From RGIG9608 sp045612365 (GTDB taxonomy: Bacteria; Bacteroidota; Bacteroidia; Bacteroidales; Paludibacteraceae), in the NCBI GenBank assembly GCA_045612365.1, contig JAZKYY010000017.1, positions 186,001 to 250,000 of the forward strand: 64,000 bases of DNA. Direction: 5' to 3'. The position numbers were made by a program, and so were the translations under genes. Under the pieces are notes generated by a model that was not told where the DNA came from, made no database searches, and was given only the letters and a program-made list of their open reading frames with translations. Shown here one piece after another: positions 8,391-17,640 of this stretch. Positions within the stretch are counted from its first letter, which is position 1. Every line of letters begins with the position of its first letter.

Positions 8391-8398
8391 TAATTTTG
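8391..8398 (+). promoter_or_regulatory. promoter -7 element for guaA
   Basis: TAATTTTG matches TAnnTTTG and predicts a leader of about 65 nt before ATG 8469. I see no obvious purine riboswitch in that leader. Confidence 0.45.
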
Positions 8399-8468
8399 CT
8401 CCGTCAGAATATCTAGAAAGATATCATTCTTAATTTGTTTATTATAAATAATTTAACATCATACAACA

Positions 8469-9776
8469 ATGAAACAGGATATGATTGTAATCCTAGATTT
8501 AGGAAGTCATGAGAATACAGTGGTGGCGCGTGCAATTCGTGCTTTGGGAGTTTATAGTGAGATTTATCCTCACGATATCACGGCTAATGAACTTACTGCA
8601 TTGCCAAATGTAAAAGGTATTATTATCAACGGAGGTCCAAATAATGTTATTGATGGAGTAGCCATCGATGTGAATCCTGAGATTTATGATTTGGGATTAC
8701 CTGTAATTGCAGCGGGACACGATAAAGCGTTGTGCGAAACAAAACTTGCTCAATTCACCGACGATGTTGAGGCAATAAAAGATGCGTTAAAATCTTTTGT
8801 ATTCGAAACATGTAAAGCTGAAGCAAACTGGAATATGAAAAACTTTGTTGCAGACCAAGTGGAACTTATCCGTCAGCAAGTGGGCGATAAAAAAGTTTTG
8901 CTCGCACTTTCTGGAGGTGTTGATAGTTCTGTAGTGGCAGCACTGTTGCTCAAGGCTATTGGAGAAAATCTTGTGTGTGTGCATGTTAATCATGGTTTGA
9001 TGCGCAAAGGCGAGTCGGAAAACGTAGTAGAAGTGTTCCGTAATCAACTTTGTGCTAACCTTGTTTATGTAGATGCTACAGAACGTTTCTTAGGAAAACT
9101 CGAAGGAGTTGAAGATCCTGAAGAAAAACGTAAAATTATCGGTGGAGAGTTTATTCGTGTGTTTGAAGAAGAGGCTCGTAAACTCGAAGGTATTGACTTC
9201 CTTGGTCAGGGAACGATTTATCCAGACATTGTGGAAAGTGGAACAAAAACTGCAAAAATGGTAAAATCTCACCACAACGTAGGTGGTTTGCCAGAAGACA
9301 TGCAGTTTGAACTTGTAGAACCATTGAAACAACTTTTCAAAGACGAGGTTCGTGCTTGCGGTGTTGAACTTGGTTTGCCTTACGAAATGGTTTATCGTCA
9401 ACCATTCCCAGGACCTGGACTTGGTGTTCGTTGTCTTGGAGCAATTACTCGCGATCGTCTTGAAGCAGTTCGTGAGTCGGACGCAATTCTTCGTGAGGAG
9501 TTTGCCGTGGCAGGTCTTGATAAAACTGTTTGGCAATATTTTACAGTAGTGCCCGATTTCAAAAGCGTTGGCGTTCGCAACAATGCTCGTTCTTACGATT
9601 GGCCTGTAATTATTCGTGCGGTGAATACTGTTGATGCAATGACTGCAACTATCGAAGAAATCGATTGGGCAGTGTTGAAAAAAATTACCGATCGTATTCT
9701 TAAGGAAGTTCCAAACGTAAACCGTGTTTGCTACGATATGTCGCCAAAACCATCGGCAACAATCGAGTGGGAATAA
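8469..9776 (+). CDS. guaA: GMP synthase with degenerate, shortened glutaminase domain
   Basis: GuaA aminates XMP to GMP. The ATP-pyrophosphatase half is intact: the P-loop LALSGGVDSSVV at residues 145-156, VHVNHGLMRKGE, FLGQGTIYPDIVES, and a dimerisation domain ending SPKPSATIEWE. The N-terminal class I glutaminase domain is reduced to about 120 residues instead of about 200. The start (ILDLGSHENT, IIINGGPNNVIDG) is recognisable. However, the nucleophile segment (normally G-x-C-Y-G) reads AAGHDKA at 81-87, and the region that should hold the catalytic His and Glu is missing. The reading frame is clean, so this is not a sequencing artefact within the frame. The total of 435 residues is short for the usual 510-525. 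I infer use of free ammonia or a separate glutaminase. Confidence 0.93.
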   Translation: MKQDMIVILDLGSHENTVVARAIRALGVYSEIYPHDITANELTALPNVKGIIINGGPNNVIDGVAIDVNPEIYDLGLPVIAAGHDKALCETKLAQFTDDVEAIKDALKSFVFETCKAEANWNMKNFVADQVELIRQQVGDKKVLLALSGGVDSSVVAALLLKAIGENLVCVHVNHGLMRKGESENVVEVFRNQLCANLVYVDATERFLGKLEGVEDPEEKRKIIGGEFIRVFEEEARKLEGIDFLGQGTIYPDIVESGTKTAKMVKSHHNVGGLPEDMQFELVEPLKQLFKDEVRACGVELGLPYEMVYRQPFPGPGLGVRCLGAITRDRLEAVRESDAILREEFAVAGLDKTVWQYFTVVPDFKSVGVRNNARSYDWPVIIRAVNTVDAMTATIEEIDWAVLKKITDRILKEVPNVNRVCYDMSPKPSATIEWE

Positions 9777-9791
9777 GCAAAAAAGAAAATT

Positions 9792-9821
9792 AAAACCTCA
9801 ACTTGTGTTGAGGTTTTTTTT
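9792..9821 (+). terminator. intrinsic terminator after guaA
   Basis: An 11-bp perfect stem (AAAACCTCAAC / GTTGAGGTTTT) with a TTGT loop runs into eight T residues. It lies 15 bp after the guaA stop codon. Confidence 0.9.
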
Positions 9822-9853
9822 ATATTTGCAAACTATAACCCACCCAATCAAGT

Positions 9854-9891
9854 AAAAAAAGAATGACTTTTTTTAAGGTCATTCTTTTTTT
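9854..9891. terminator. second hairpin terminator between guaA and porQ
   Basis: GAATGAC (9861-9867) pairs with GTCATTC (9878-9884). The flanking A7 and T7 tracts extend the stem to 14 bp around a 10-nt loop. It is symmetrical enough to act in both directions and backs up the first terminator. Confidence 0.75.
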
Positions 9892-9944
9892 ATCAAGAGA
9901 AATAAGAGATTTCTTTAAGTCAATAAGATACAATAGAAAATAGT

Positions 9945-9952
9945 TATCTTTG
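9945..9952 (+). promoter_or_regulatory. promoter -7 element for porQ operon
   Basis: TATCTTTG matches TAnnTTTG and is 10 bp before ATG 9963, giving a leader of only a few bases. It probably drives porQ-cmk-ispH-pfkA-tatD. Confidence 0.55.
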
Positions 9953-9962
9953 CGTAGTTTTT

Positions 9963-10994
9963 ATGCGAAAATTTCTTGTTATTCTTTTTGTTGCGTTTTG
10001 TCCATTGGTAGGTTTCGGGCAATCGGGTTTTGGCTCATATAAGGTTCTAGATGTGCCTGCCTCTGCTCGTGTAGCGGCAATGGGAGGAACAAACGTTTCA
10101 CTTTATGACAATGATTTGAGTCTTGCTGTAATAAATCCAGCTTTGCTTTCTTCTAAAACACACAATGTACTTACGTTTAATTACACCAATTATCTCTCCG
10201 ATGTCAATTATGGTTCGGTACTTTATGGAAGGAACTTTGGAGACTACAATTTTACCTCGTATGGAATTAACTACATCGATTATGGGAAATTTATCTCCTC
10301 AGAAACAGGAGAAAACGAAGCCCTTTTGAAGTTTACGGCCAAAGACTTTGTGATTCATGCTTCGTATGCTCGTCTTTTGAGCAAACGTTGGACAATTGGG
10401 GTTACTCTAAAACCTATGTTGAGCGTTTACGAACGTTACAAAAGTTTTGGTTTTGCTGTTGATGCGGGGTTGAGTTATGCCGACCAAGAGCATTTGTTTT
10501 TTGCTGGATTGGTGGTTCGAAACATCGGTATGGGAATAAATGGTTATAAATCGATAGACGGGCGGCGTAGCATTGAGATGACCCCTTGGGATGTTCAACT
10601 TGGTCTGACAAAAGGTTTTAAACATGCACCATTGCGACTTTCGATGACAATTCATAGCTTGCAGAAGTGGGATTTGAGTGCAACAGATGCCACCACGATA
10701 GACAAAGCAGAAAAAAGCGAAGCCAATAAGTTTTTCAACAATTTATTTAGTCATGCGACTTTTAATTTTGAGGTTTTGCCAATAAAGAATCTTTATTTAT
10801 TAGTTAGTTACAATCATAGAAGAGGTCGTGATCTTTTTGTGCAAGACTTCAAAACTGCTGCTGGATTTGCTTTTGGTGCAGGAATAAAAGTTCATAATTT
10901 TCATATCGATCTGGGCTTTTCGCAATATCAAGTAGGCAACTTTTCTTATCATGTAACATTTACAACTTATATGTCCGATTTTGGAGTAAAATAG
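9963..10994 (+). CDS. porQ: type IX secretion system protein PorQ
   Basis: PorQ is an outer-membrane beta-barrel protein of the type IX secretion system. With PorV, PorU and PorZ it forms the attachment complex that anchors cargo to lipopolysaccharide. The 343-residue product begins with a signal peptide (cleavage likely after GFGQ, about residue 20). The PorQ-family opening GSYKVLDVPASARVAAMGGTNVS and NPALLS follows, then alternating beta strands ending SYHVTFTTYMSDFGVK. It heads a run with cmk and ispH, a linkage known in Bacteroidota. The GH95 protein at 52442-56917, which carries a type IX sorting domain, is a likely client of the system. Confidence 0.93.
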   Translation: MRKFLVILFVAFCPLVGFGQSGFGSYKVLDVPASARVAAMGGTNVSLYDNDLSLAVINPALLSSKTHNVLTFNYTNYLSDVNYGSVLYGRNFGDYNFTSYGINYIDYGKFISSETGENEALLKFTAKDFVIHASYARLLSKRWTIGVTLKPMLSVYERYKSFGFAVDAGLSYADQEHLFFAGLVVRNIGMGINGYKSIDGRRSIEMTPWDVQLGLTKGFKHAPLRLSMTIHSLQKWDLSATDATTIDKAEKSEANKFFNNLFSHATFNFEVLPIKNLYLLVSYNHRRGRDLFVQDFKTAAGFAFGAGIKVHNFHIDLGFSQYQVGNFSYHVTFTTYMSDFGVK

Positions 10995-11004
10995 AATTAG
11001 AATT

Positions 11005-11688
11005 ATGAAAAAAATTGTAGTAGCAATCGATGGTTTTTCCTCTTGTGGAAAAAGTACAATGGCAAAAGATTTGGCGAGAAATGTAGGATATATTTATATC
11101 GACACTGGAGCAATGTATAGAGCCGTTTCTCTTTATGCTTTGAGACATAATTTGATGAACGAGGAAACGATTGATGAAGAAGAACTACAAAAGGTAATTT
11201 CCAAGATCGAGGTAACGTTTAAACCAAATGAACAAGGATGTTCGGAAACGTTTTTGAACGGAGAAAACGTTGAAAAACAAATTCGCACACTTGAGGTTGC
11301 AAATGGTGCAAGTCGTGTGAGTACGCTTAAGTTTGTGAGAGAACATTTGGTTGCTTTGCAACGTGAAATGGGAAACTGCAAGGGAGTTGTAATGGATGGT
11401 AGAGATATAGGAACTGTAGTTTTTCCTGATGCAGAATTAAAAATTTTCCTTACTGCTTCTCCTGAAGTGAGAGCTAAAAGACGCTATGACGAACTCAAGC
11501 AGAAAGGGATGGAACAATCGTTTGAAGAGGTGCTCGAAAATCTTAAAGAAAGAGATTTTCGGGATCAGAACCGAAAAGAAAGTCCACTAAAACAAGCAGA
11601 TGATGCTCTTTTGCTTGATAACTCTGCGCTGACATTGCAAGAACAAACCGAATGGCTTTTGGCTCGTTTTCAAGAAAAAACACAATGA
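11005..11688 (+). CDS. cmk: (d)CMP kinase
   Basis: Cytidylate kinase phosphorylates CMP and dCMP with ATP in pyrimidine nucleotide recycling. The 227-residue product has the P-loop IDGFSSCGKSTMAKDLA (residues 7-23), then YIDTGAMYRAVSLYAL, and VMDGRDIGTVVFPDAELKIFLTAS near residue 130. All are family signatures. It starts 10 bp after porQ and its stop overlaps ispH by ATGA. The SSCG variant of the P-loop is, as far as I recall, usual for this phylum. Confidence 0.96.
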   Translation: MKKIVVAIDGFSSCGKSTMAKDLARNVGYIYIDTGAMYRAVSLYALRHNLMNEETIDEEELQKVISKIEVTFKPNEQGCSETFLNGENVEKQIRTLEVANGASRVSTLKFVREHLVALQREMGNCKGVVMDGRDIGTVVFPDAELKIFLTASPEVRAKRRYDELKQKGMEQSFEEVLENLKERDFRDQNRKESPLKQADDALLLDNSALTLQEQTEWLLARFQEKTQ

Positions 11689-12557
11689 ACTCGGAAGTAA
11701 AAATAGAAATTGATGAAAATTCGGGTTTCTGTTTTGGTGTGGTGAATGCCATAAGAAAATCGGAGGAGACGCTTAGTTGCGATCATAAACTTTATTGTTT
11801 GGGCGATATTGTCCATAATACGCAAGAGGTTGAGCGGCTGAAAAAATTAGGATTAGAAACTATTAATCATCAGCAAATTACTCAACTTCGCAATACAAAA
11901 GTGCTTCTTCGCGCACATGGAGAACCTCCATCAACTTATCAATTGGCACAAGAAAATAATATCGAAATCATTGATGCATCTTGCCCTGTAGTGTTGCAGT
12001 TGCAGAAAAAAATAAAGCGAGCTTTTGAGCAGAACCCACTGCAGCAAATTGTTATTTATGGAAAAAATGGTCATGCTGAGGTAAATGGACTAGTAGGACA
12101 AACCAACGGGAAGGCAATTGTTGTAGAAAATGAAGATGATATTGATAAGATTGATTTCAGTAAAGACATCGTACTTTTTTCGCAAACCACTAAGTCGGTT
12201 GACGGTTTTGGAAGGTTGGTCGATAGAATCAAGGAACGTCTTTTTCCTGATGTAAAGTTTGAATACAACGATACGATTTGTCGTCAGGTTGCGAATCGGG
12301 CAAAGAATATTCGTGAATTTGCTAAAAAGTATGATTTGTTACTTTTTGTGAGCGACGCCAAAAGTTCAAATGGAAAAATTTTGTTTGAGGAATGCAAAAA
12401 AGTAAATCATAACACTCACTTTATTTCATCGGCAAAGGAAATAGATGTGTTATGGTTGAAAGGAATCTCTTCTATTGGAATTTGTGGGGCAACATCAACT
12501 CCAAAATGGCTGATGGAAGATGTGGAAAATGAGGTAAGAAGAAAAATAACAAGATAG
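11685..12557 (+). CDS. ispH: 4-hydroxy-3-methylbut-2-enyl diphosphate reductase
   Basis: IspH performs the last step of the methylerythritol phosphate pathway, producing isopentenyl and dimethylallyl diphosphate. The 290-residue enzyme keeps the three iron-sulfur ligands: Cys16 in SGFCFGVV, Cys100 in DASCPVV and Cys198 in DTICRQV. It also has LRAHGEPP and YGKNGHAEVNG. An earlier in-frame ATG at 11652 lies within cmk; ATG 11685, overlapping the cmk stop by 4 bp, gives the proper N-terminus. Co-transcription with porQ and cmk is likely. Confidence 0.95.
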   Translation: MNSEVKIEIDENSGFCFGVVNAIRKSEETLSCDHKLYCLGDIVHNTQEVERLKKLGLETINHQQITQLRNTKVLLRAHGEPPSTYQLAQENNIEIIDASCPVVLQLQKKIKRAFEQNPLQQIVIYGKNGHAEVNGLVGQTNGKAIVVENEDDIDKIDFSKDIVLFSQTTKSVDGFGRLVDRIKERLFPDVKFEYNDTICRQVANRAKNIREFAKKYDLLLFVSDAKSSNGKILFEECKKVNHNTHFISSAKEIDVLWLKGISSIGICGATSTPKWLMEDVENEVRRKITR

Positions 12558-12567
12558 ATAAAGAAAG

Positions 12568-13542
12568 ATGAGTCAGGTGAAATGTATAGGAGTTTTAACT
12601 TCCGGTGGAGATGCTCCAGGGATGAATGCTGCTTTGCGTGCAGTAACGCGTTGCGCCATTTACAATGGAATAGAAGTTAAGGCAATTTATAGAGGATACA
12701 AGGGTTTGATTTCGGGAGAAATCGTTCCCTTCAAAACACAGAATGTAAGTAATATCATTCAGCAAGGAGGAACGATAATAAAAACGGCTCGTTGTGCTGA
12801 ATTTACTACAAAAGAAGGGAGACAAATTGCCTATGAAAATCTAAAAAAAGAGAACATTGATGCACTTGTTGTGATTGGAGGAAATGGAACTTTTTCAGGA
12901 GCTCGCATTTTTGCTCAAGAATATAATTTCCCAATCGTAGGTGTTCCGGGAACAATTGACAATGACCTCAATGGAACTGACTCAACAATCGGTTACGATA
13001 CGGCTTTAAATACAATTATCGATGCGGTGGACAAAATTAGAGATACGGCGTCTTCGCATGAACGCCTTTTCTTGATAGAAGTAATGGGTCGTGATGCAGG
13101 TTTTTTAGCTTTGAATGGAGCCATTGCCTCGGGTGCAGAGGCAGCAGTAATCCCTGAAATCAAAACTGGAGTGAACCAATTAGAACAACTGATTCAGAAT
13201 GGATTTAGAAAATCGAAGAACAGCAGTATTGTATTAGTTTCGGAGAGTGAAGGAGGTGCTATGGCTATTGCTGAAAAACTTAAAAAAGAACATCCTGAAT
13301 ACAACTTGCATGTTACAGTTCTTGGACATATTCAGCGAGGTGGATCGCCAAGTGCTTACGACAGAATCTTGGCTACACGTTTTGGTGCTGCAGCAATTGA
13401 AGCATTGCTCGATGGCCAACGTAACATAATGGTAGGAATAGATAACGACGAAATTGTTTATGTCCCTTTCAATAAAGCTATCAAAAGCGAAAAGAAACTG
13501 GATTCAAACCTGTTGAACATACTGAAGATGGCGTCAATATGA
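12568..13542 (+). CDS. pfkA: ATP-dependent 6-phosphofructokinase (variant GGNG motif)
   Basis: PfkA commits fructose 6-phosphate to glycolysis. The 324-residue protein has [19 protein letters not shown], the catalytic [12 protein letters not shown] with Asp131 and Asp133, MGRDAGF and [14 protein letters not shown]. The nucleotide/Mg site normally reads GGDG; here it is GGNG with Asn106, encoded by AAT at 12883-12885. The equivalent E. coli residue is Asp103. The start is ATG 10 bp after ispH, and the stop overlaps tatD by ATGA. It is otherwise a conventional short-chain bacterial PFK, so the substitution may lower activity or change donor use. Confidence 0.94.
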   Translation: MSQVKCIGVLTSGGDAPGMNAALRAVTRCAIYNGIEVKAIYRGYKGLISGEIVPFKTQNVSNIIQQGGTIIKTARCAEFTTKEGRQIAYENLKKENIDALVVIGGNGTFSGARIFAQEYNFPIVGVPGTIDNDLNGTDSTIGYDTALNTIIDAVDKIRDTASSHERLFLIEVMGRDAGFLALNGAIASGAEAAVIPEIKTGVNQLEQLIQNGFRKSKNSSIVLVSESEGGAMAIAEKLKKEHPEYNLHVTVLGHIQRGGSPSAYDRILATRFGAAAIEALLDGQRNIMVGIDNDEIVYVPFNKAIKSEKKLDSNLLNILKMASI

Positions 13543-14309
13543 TTGATACGCATTCGCATTTATACTTAGAGGAATTCGACGAGGATAGGTCAGAGGTGGT
13601 TGAGAGAGCCAAATTGTCAGGCGTAAAACATTTAATACTTCCAAATGTTGATTTAGAAACTGTTCCTTCTTTGTTGGCAACAAAAAAGCAGTTCCCCGAT
13701 TATTGTTCAATGGCAATGGGTTTGCATCCGACATCGGTTGGAAGTTGTTACCCAAAAGATCTTCTTAGGATAGAAAAGTGTCTTTCCGAAGAAAAGTTTG
13801 TTGCCATTGGTGAGGTGGGAATAGACTTGTATTGGGACAAAACATTTGCCAAGGAACAAATTGTGGCTTTCGAACAACAACTGCAATGGGCAGCAGATTT
13901 GCACCTTCCTGTTATTATTCACAATCGTGAAGCTACTAATGAGATTTTTTCTTCTCTCCGAAAGTTTGTAGGAAAGGTGACGGGAGTTTTTCATTGTTTT
14001 TCAGGAAATGAAACTGAAGCCAAAACAATGTTGGACTTTGGATTCAAATTAGGAATAAACGGAATTGTTACGTTCAAAAAATCAACGCTTCCACAGGTTT
14101 TGAGCAAGTTGAATATAAATGATTTATTGATAGAAACTGATATGCCATATCTCTCACCAACTCCCTATCGAGGAAAGCGCAACGAATCGGCCTTTATGCT
14201 ACAAACTGCATTGAAGTTGAGTGAAATTTTTGAAGTAGACCTCTTAGAAATAAAAAGAGTTACAACAAAAAATGCTATAACTCTTTTTCAACTTTCAAGT
14301 ATTTTTTAG
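13539..14309 (+). CDS. TatD family metal-dependent hydrolase
   Basis: This 256-residue TIM-barrel protein belongs to the TatD DNase family. Metal-binding signatures are visible in order: IDTHSHLY at the N-terminus, [30 protein letters not shown] and [12 protein letters not shown]. Family members act as 3'-5' exonucleases or D-aminoacyl-tRNA-type hydrolases; the exact substrate is not evident. Its start overlaps the pfkA stop by 4 bp. Its own stop codon overlaps that of convergent lepA by 4 bp, with no terminator between them. Confidence 0.92.
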   Translation: MIDTHSHLYLEEFDEDRSEVVERAKLSGVKHLILPNVDLETVPSLLATKKQFPDYCSMAMGLHPTSVGSCYPKDLLRIEKCLSEEKFVAIGEVGIDLYWDKTFAKEQIVAFEQQLQWAADLHLPVIIHNREATNEIFSSLRKFVGKVTGVFHCFSGNETEAKTMLDFGFKLGINGIVTFKKSTLPQVLSKLNINDLLIETDMPYLSPTPYRGKRNESAFMLQTALKLSEIFEVDLLEIKRVTTKNAITLFQLSSIF

Positions 14310-16093
14310 TCCAATTTTAGAACAGCTAAGAATGCTTTTTGTGGAACAGAAACTGAACCAATCTGCTTCATACGTTTCTTTCCTTTTTTCTGTTTTTCGA
14401 GCAATTTTCTTTTTCGAGAAACGTCACCTCCATAACACTTGGCAGTAACGTCTTTGCGAACGGCTTTTATTGTTTCTCGAGCAATGATTTTTGCGCCGAT
14501 AGCTGCCTGAATAGCGATGTCAAATTGTTGGCGAGGAATCAGTTCCTTCAACTTTTCGCACATGCGACGACCAAGGTTATATGCGTTGTCAAAATGAATC
14601 AATGATGACAATGCATCAACAGGTTCTCCATTAAGCAAAATGTCGAGTTTTATCAACTTAGAAGGTCGATATCCATTTGTGTGATAGTCAAACGAGGCAT
14701 ATCCTTTTGATATCGATTTTAGTTTGTCGTAGAAGTCGAAAACAATTTCTCCAAGAGGCATGTCATAAATAAGTTCTACTCTATTGCCCGAAATGTAATC
14801 TTGCTTTACAAGTTCGCCTCGTTTCCCTAAACAAAGGGTCATAATTTGCCCAATATAGTCGGTTTTTGTTATCACAGACGCACGAATATAAGGTTCTTCT
14901 ATTCGATCAATAAGTGTAATATCTGGCAATCCGGACGGATTGTGAACTTCAAGTTCATCACCTTTTTTAGTGTACACTTTGTAAGAAACGTTTGGTACGG
15001 TGGTGATAACATTCATATTGAATTCACGGTCGAGACGTTCTTGAATGATTTCCATGTGAAGTAATCCCAAGAATCCGCATCGGAAACCGAAGCCAAGCGC
15101 AATGGATGATTCGGGTTCAAACGTAAGGGAAGCATCGTTGAGTTGGAGTTTTTCCATCGATGCTCTTAAATCTTCAAAATCCTCTGTTTCGATAGGATAA
15201 ACTCCTGCAAACACCATTGGTTTTACATCTTCGAATCCCTCAATAGCTTTTTTACAAGGAGTTTCAACATGAGTAATGGTATCACCCACTTTTACTTCTC
15301 GTGAGGTTTTGATGCCAGAAATAATATATCCCACGTTTCCTGCCGATAGAGTTTTTTGTGGCAACATATCAAGTTTGAGTACTCCAATTTCGTCGGCATC
15401 GTATTCCTTTTCTGTTGCTACAAATTTCACTAAATCACCTGTTTTGATAGTTCCATTTACGATTTTGAAATAAGCAATAATTCCTCGGAAAGGGTTGAAT
15501 ACTGAATCGAAAATCAAACATTGAAGAGGTGCCTCTGGGTCTCCTTTTGGAGCGGGAATTCGGTTGACAATTGCTTCAAGAATTTCATCAACTCCCATAC
15601 CAGTTTTTCCGCTAGCCTTGATAATTTCTTCTCGTTTACATCCAAGCAATTCTACAATTTGGTCCTCCACTTCATCGGGCATGGCGTTATCCATGTCCAT
15701 TTTGTTCATGATGGGGATTATTTCTAAATCGTGTTCTATAGCCATGTAAAGGTTAGAAATAGTTTGCGCTTGAACACCTTGTGTGGCATCTACAATAAGC
15801 AAAGCTCCTTCGCATGCAGCAATCGAACGAGAAACCTCGTACGAAAAGTCGACGTGTCCCGGGGTGTCAATCAAGTTGAGAGTATAATTTTCGTTATTGT
15901 ATTTGTAACTCATCTGAATGGCGTGACTCTTAATGGTAATACCACGTTCGCGCTCAAGATCCATATTGTCCAAAACTTGTTCTTGGAGATCTTTCTCGGA
16001 AACAGTTTGCGTTTGTTCTAGCAGACGATCTGCCAATGTGCTTTTCCCGTGGTCAATATGAGCTATAATACAGAAGTTGCGAATATTTTTCAT
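14306..16093 (-). CDS. lepA: elongation factor 4 (LepA)
   Basis: LepA is a ribosome-associated translational GTPase linked to back-translocation or initiation-complex assembly. The 595-residue protein has the G1 motif AHIDHGKST, the G2 region [28 protein letters not shown] and the LepA-specific C-terminus ([33 protein letters not shown], read in two parts). That is full length for the family. It is monocistronic, with a promoter at 16120-16113. Its 3' end overlaps the convergent tatD gene. Confidence 0.97.
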   Translation of the reverse strand: MKNIRNFCIIAHIDHGKSTLADRLLEQTQTVSEKDLQEQVLDNMDLERERGITIKSHAIQMSYKYNNENYTLNLIDTPGHVDFSYEVSRSIAACEGALLIVDATQGVQAQTISNLYMAIEHDLEIIPIMNKMDMDNAMPDEVEDQIVELLGCKREEIIKASGKTGMGVDEILEAIVNRIPAPKGDPEAPLQCLIFDSVFNPFRGIIAYFKIVNGTIKTGDLVKFVATEKEYDADEIGVLKLDMLPQKTLSAGNVGYIISGIKTSREVKVGDTITHVETPCKKAIEGFEDVKPMVFAGVYPIETEDFEDLRASMEKLQLNDASLTFEPESSIALGFGFRCGFLGLLHMEIIQERLDREFNMNVITTVPNVSYKVYTKKGDELEVHNPSGLPDITLIDRIEEPYIRASVITKTDYIGQIMTLCLGKRGELVKQDYISGNRVELIYDMPLGEIVFDFYDKLKSISKGYASFDYHTNGYRPSKLIKLDILLNGEPVDALSSLIHFDNAYNLGRRMCEKLKELIPRQQFDIAIQAAIGAKIIARETIKAVRKDVTAKCYGGDVSRKRKLLEKQKKGKKRMKQIGSVSVPQKAFLAVLKLD

Positions 16094-16112
16094 CGTTTCT
16101 CAAAAATTTGTG

Positions 16113-16120
16113 CAAAGATA
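16113..16120 (-). promoter_or_regulatory. promoter -7 element for lepA
   Basis: The minus strand reads TATCTTTG, an exact TAnnTTTG match 19 bp before the lepA ATG. Confidence 0.6.
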
Positions 16121-16356
16121 AGAAAAAGTAGGTAGAGAAATGTGAGATATTATTTCTGACTGGGTCTATATATATACAAAAAACAACATATTGAAAACTA
16201 TGGTTTAGTAAAGGACCGAAGTTAAGCAAAAAGAATATGATCTTGCGTAAGGCTGTTATAAACAACATTAAAGGAAAACAAACCTATAGAAGCAATGTAC
16301 GAAAAACTAACCTCGGAAAGTGGATTTGTAAAAACAAATTTTGATGATTTTTTAAC

Positions 16357-16364
16357 TACTTTTG
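16357..16364 (+). promoter_or_regulatory. promoter -7 element for the M48 protease gene
   Basis: TACTTTTG matches TAnnTTTG. Transcription from it would begin near 16370, so the upstream ATG at 16369 is unlikely and ATG 16393 is favoured. The rest of the gap back to lepA (from 16121) holds nothing I recognise. Confidence 0.5.
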
Positions 16365-16392
16365 TAGAATGTTATTTAATGTCTGTTTTTCA

Positions 16393-17625
16393 ATGGAAAA
16401 TCTAATTTACATCTCTATTTTAGCAATATTGGTCTTAGAGTTTGCTTTCAACAGAACGCTTTCTTTTCTAAATATTAAGCATAGTTCTCAACCTATTCCT
16501 GAAGAACTGAAGGATCTTTACAACGAAGAGCGATACAAAAAACAACAATCCTATTTGCGCACAAATGCTAAGTTTGGCTTAGTTTCCTCAACATTTAGTT
16601 TTTTATTTGTTTTCTGTATGTTCGCATTTGGTGGATATGCAGGGGTTGACTCCGTCGCACGTAACATCACGTCCAATGCTTTGCTTATTACATTGCTTTT
16701 CTTTGCTATCATCAAAATCATTGATTTTGTCATTGATATTCCTTTTGATTACTATGCTATATTCAACATCGAAGAACGTTTTGGTTTCAATCGTACAACC
16801 AAAAAAACTTTTGTACTCGACTTGCTGAAAAGTCTTTTTCTTGGAATGTTGATTAATGGAATTGTTCTTTCAGCAGTTTTCATTATTTACCAAGAAATTC
16901 TCGACTGGTTTTGGATATTGGCTTGGGGACTGATGTCGACATTTAGTTTGTTTATGAGTCTGTTTTATTCCAATCTTATTGTTCCTCTTTTCAACAAGCA
17001 AACGCCACTTGAGGAAGGCGAGTTGAGAGATGCCATTCAAACTTTTGCCGAAAAAACAAACTTTAAGCTCAAGAATATTTACGTTATCAATGGGTCAAAG
17101 CGCAGTTCAAAAGCAAATGCTTACTTTACAGGTTTTGGTGCAAAAAAGCGAATTGTGCTTTATGACACACTTATTCAGCAACTCACCACTGAGGAGATTG
17201 TGGCTGTTCTTGCACACGAAATTGGGCATAACAAACATCAGCATACGTTGAAAAATCTTGCAATCTCTTTAACTTCAAATCTCTTGCTGTTTTTCTTGTT
17301 TGGAGTTATTTTGAAATACGATGTGTTTGCACAAGCGGTGGGTTGTCAGTCGGCTTCGTTTCATATCAATATGTTGGTTTTTGGTATTTTGTATTCGCCC
17401 ATAAGCATGTTATTAGGATTTTGTAGAAATTCTCTTTCGCGCAAGTACGAATACCAAGCCGATGCTTTTGTTAAAGAAAATGGAATGGAAGATGCATTAA
17501 TTTCCTCGTTGAAGAAAATTTCGTCGCAAGCATTGAGCAACCTCACGCCACATCCTTTGGTTGTTCGGGTGAGATATTCGCACCCAACTCTTTATCAGAG
17601 AATTATTGCCTTGAAGAAGAATTAA
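16393..17625 (+). CDS. M48 family (CAAX prenyl protease 1/Ste24-like) metallopeptidase
   Basis: This 410-residue integral membrane zinc protease has an N-terminal Ste24-type region of several helices. The active site is HEIGHNKH (H275, E276, H279), with the third ligand in EYQADAF at about E353. The arrangement matches Ste24/CAAX proteases, which in bacteria probably take part in membrane protein quality control because prenylated CAAX substrates are absent. An in-frame ATG exists at 16369 but lies at the predicted transcription start; MENLIYISI at 16393 is preferred. A methyltransferase gene follows after 15 bp. Confidence 0.92.
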   Translation: MENLIYISILAILVLEFAFNRTLSFLNIKHSSQPIPEELKDLYNEERYKKQQSYLRTNAKFGLVSSTFSFLFVFCMFAFGGYAGVDSVARNITSNALLITLLFFAIIKIIDFVIDIPFDYYAIFNIEERFGFNRTTKKTFVLDLLKSLFLGMLINGIVLSAVFIIYQEILDWFWILAWGLMSTFSLFMSLFYSNLIVPLFNKQTPLEEGELRDAIQTFAEKTNFKLKNIYVINGSKRSSKANAYFTGFGAKKRIVLYDTLIQQLTTEEIVAVLAHEIGHNKHQHTLKNLAISLTSNLLLFFLFGVILKYDVFAQAVGCQSASFHINMLVFGILYSPISMLLGFCRNSLSRKYEYQADAFVKENGMEDALISSLKKISSQALSNLTPHPLVVRVRYSHPTLYQRIIALKKN

Positions 17626-17640
17626 TTTTTTTGGGGGAAA

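Noticed and set aside
8399..8468. Possible purine riboswitch in the guaA leader
   Set aside because: The leader is only about 65 nt and AT-rich, and I cannot find the three-helix aptamer pattern or a terminator.
16295..16405. A 36-codon ORF (MYEKLTSESGF...) upstream of and overlapping the M48 protease start in another frame
   Set aside because: It spans the promoter at 16357-16364 and the start of the real gene. It has no recognisable motif and no independent promoter.
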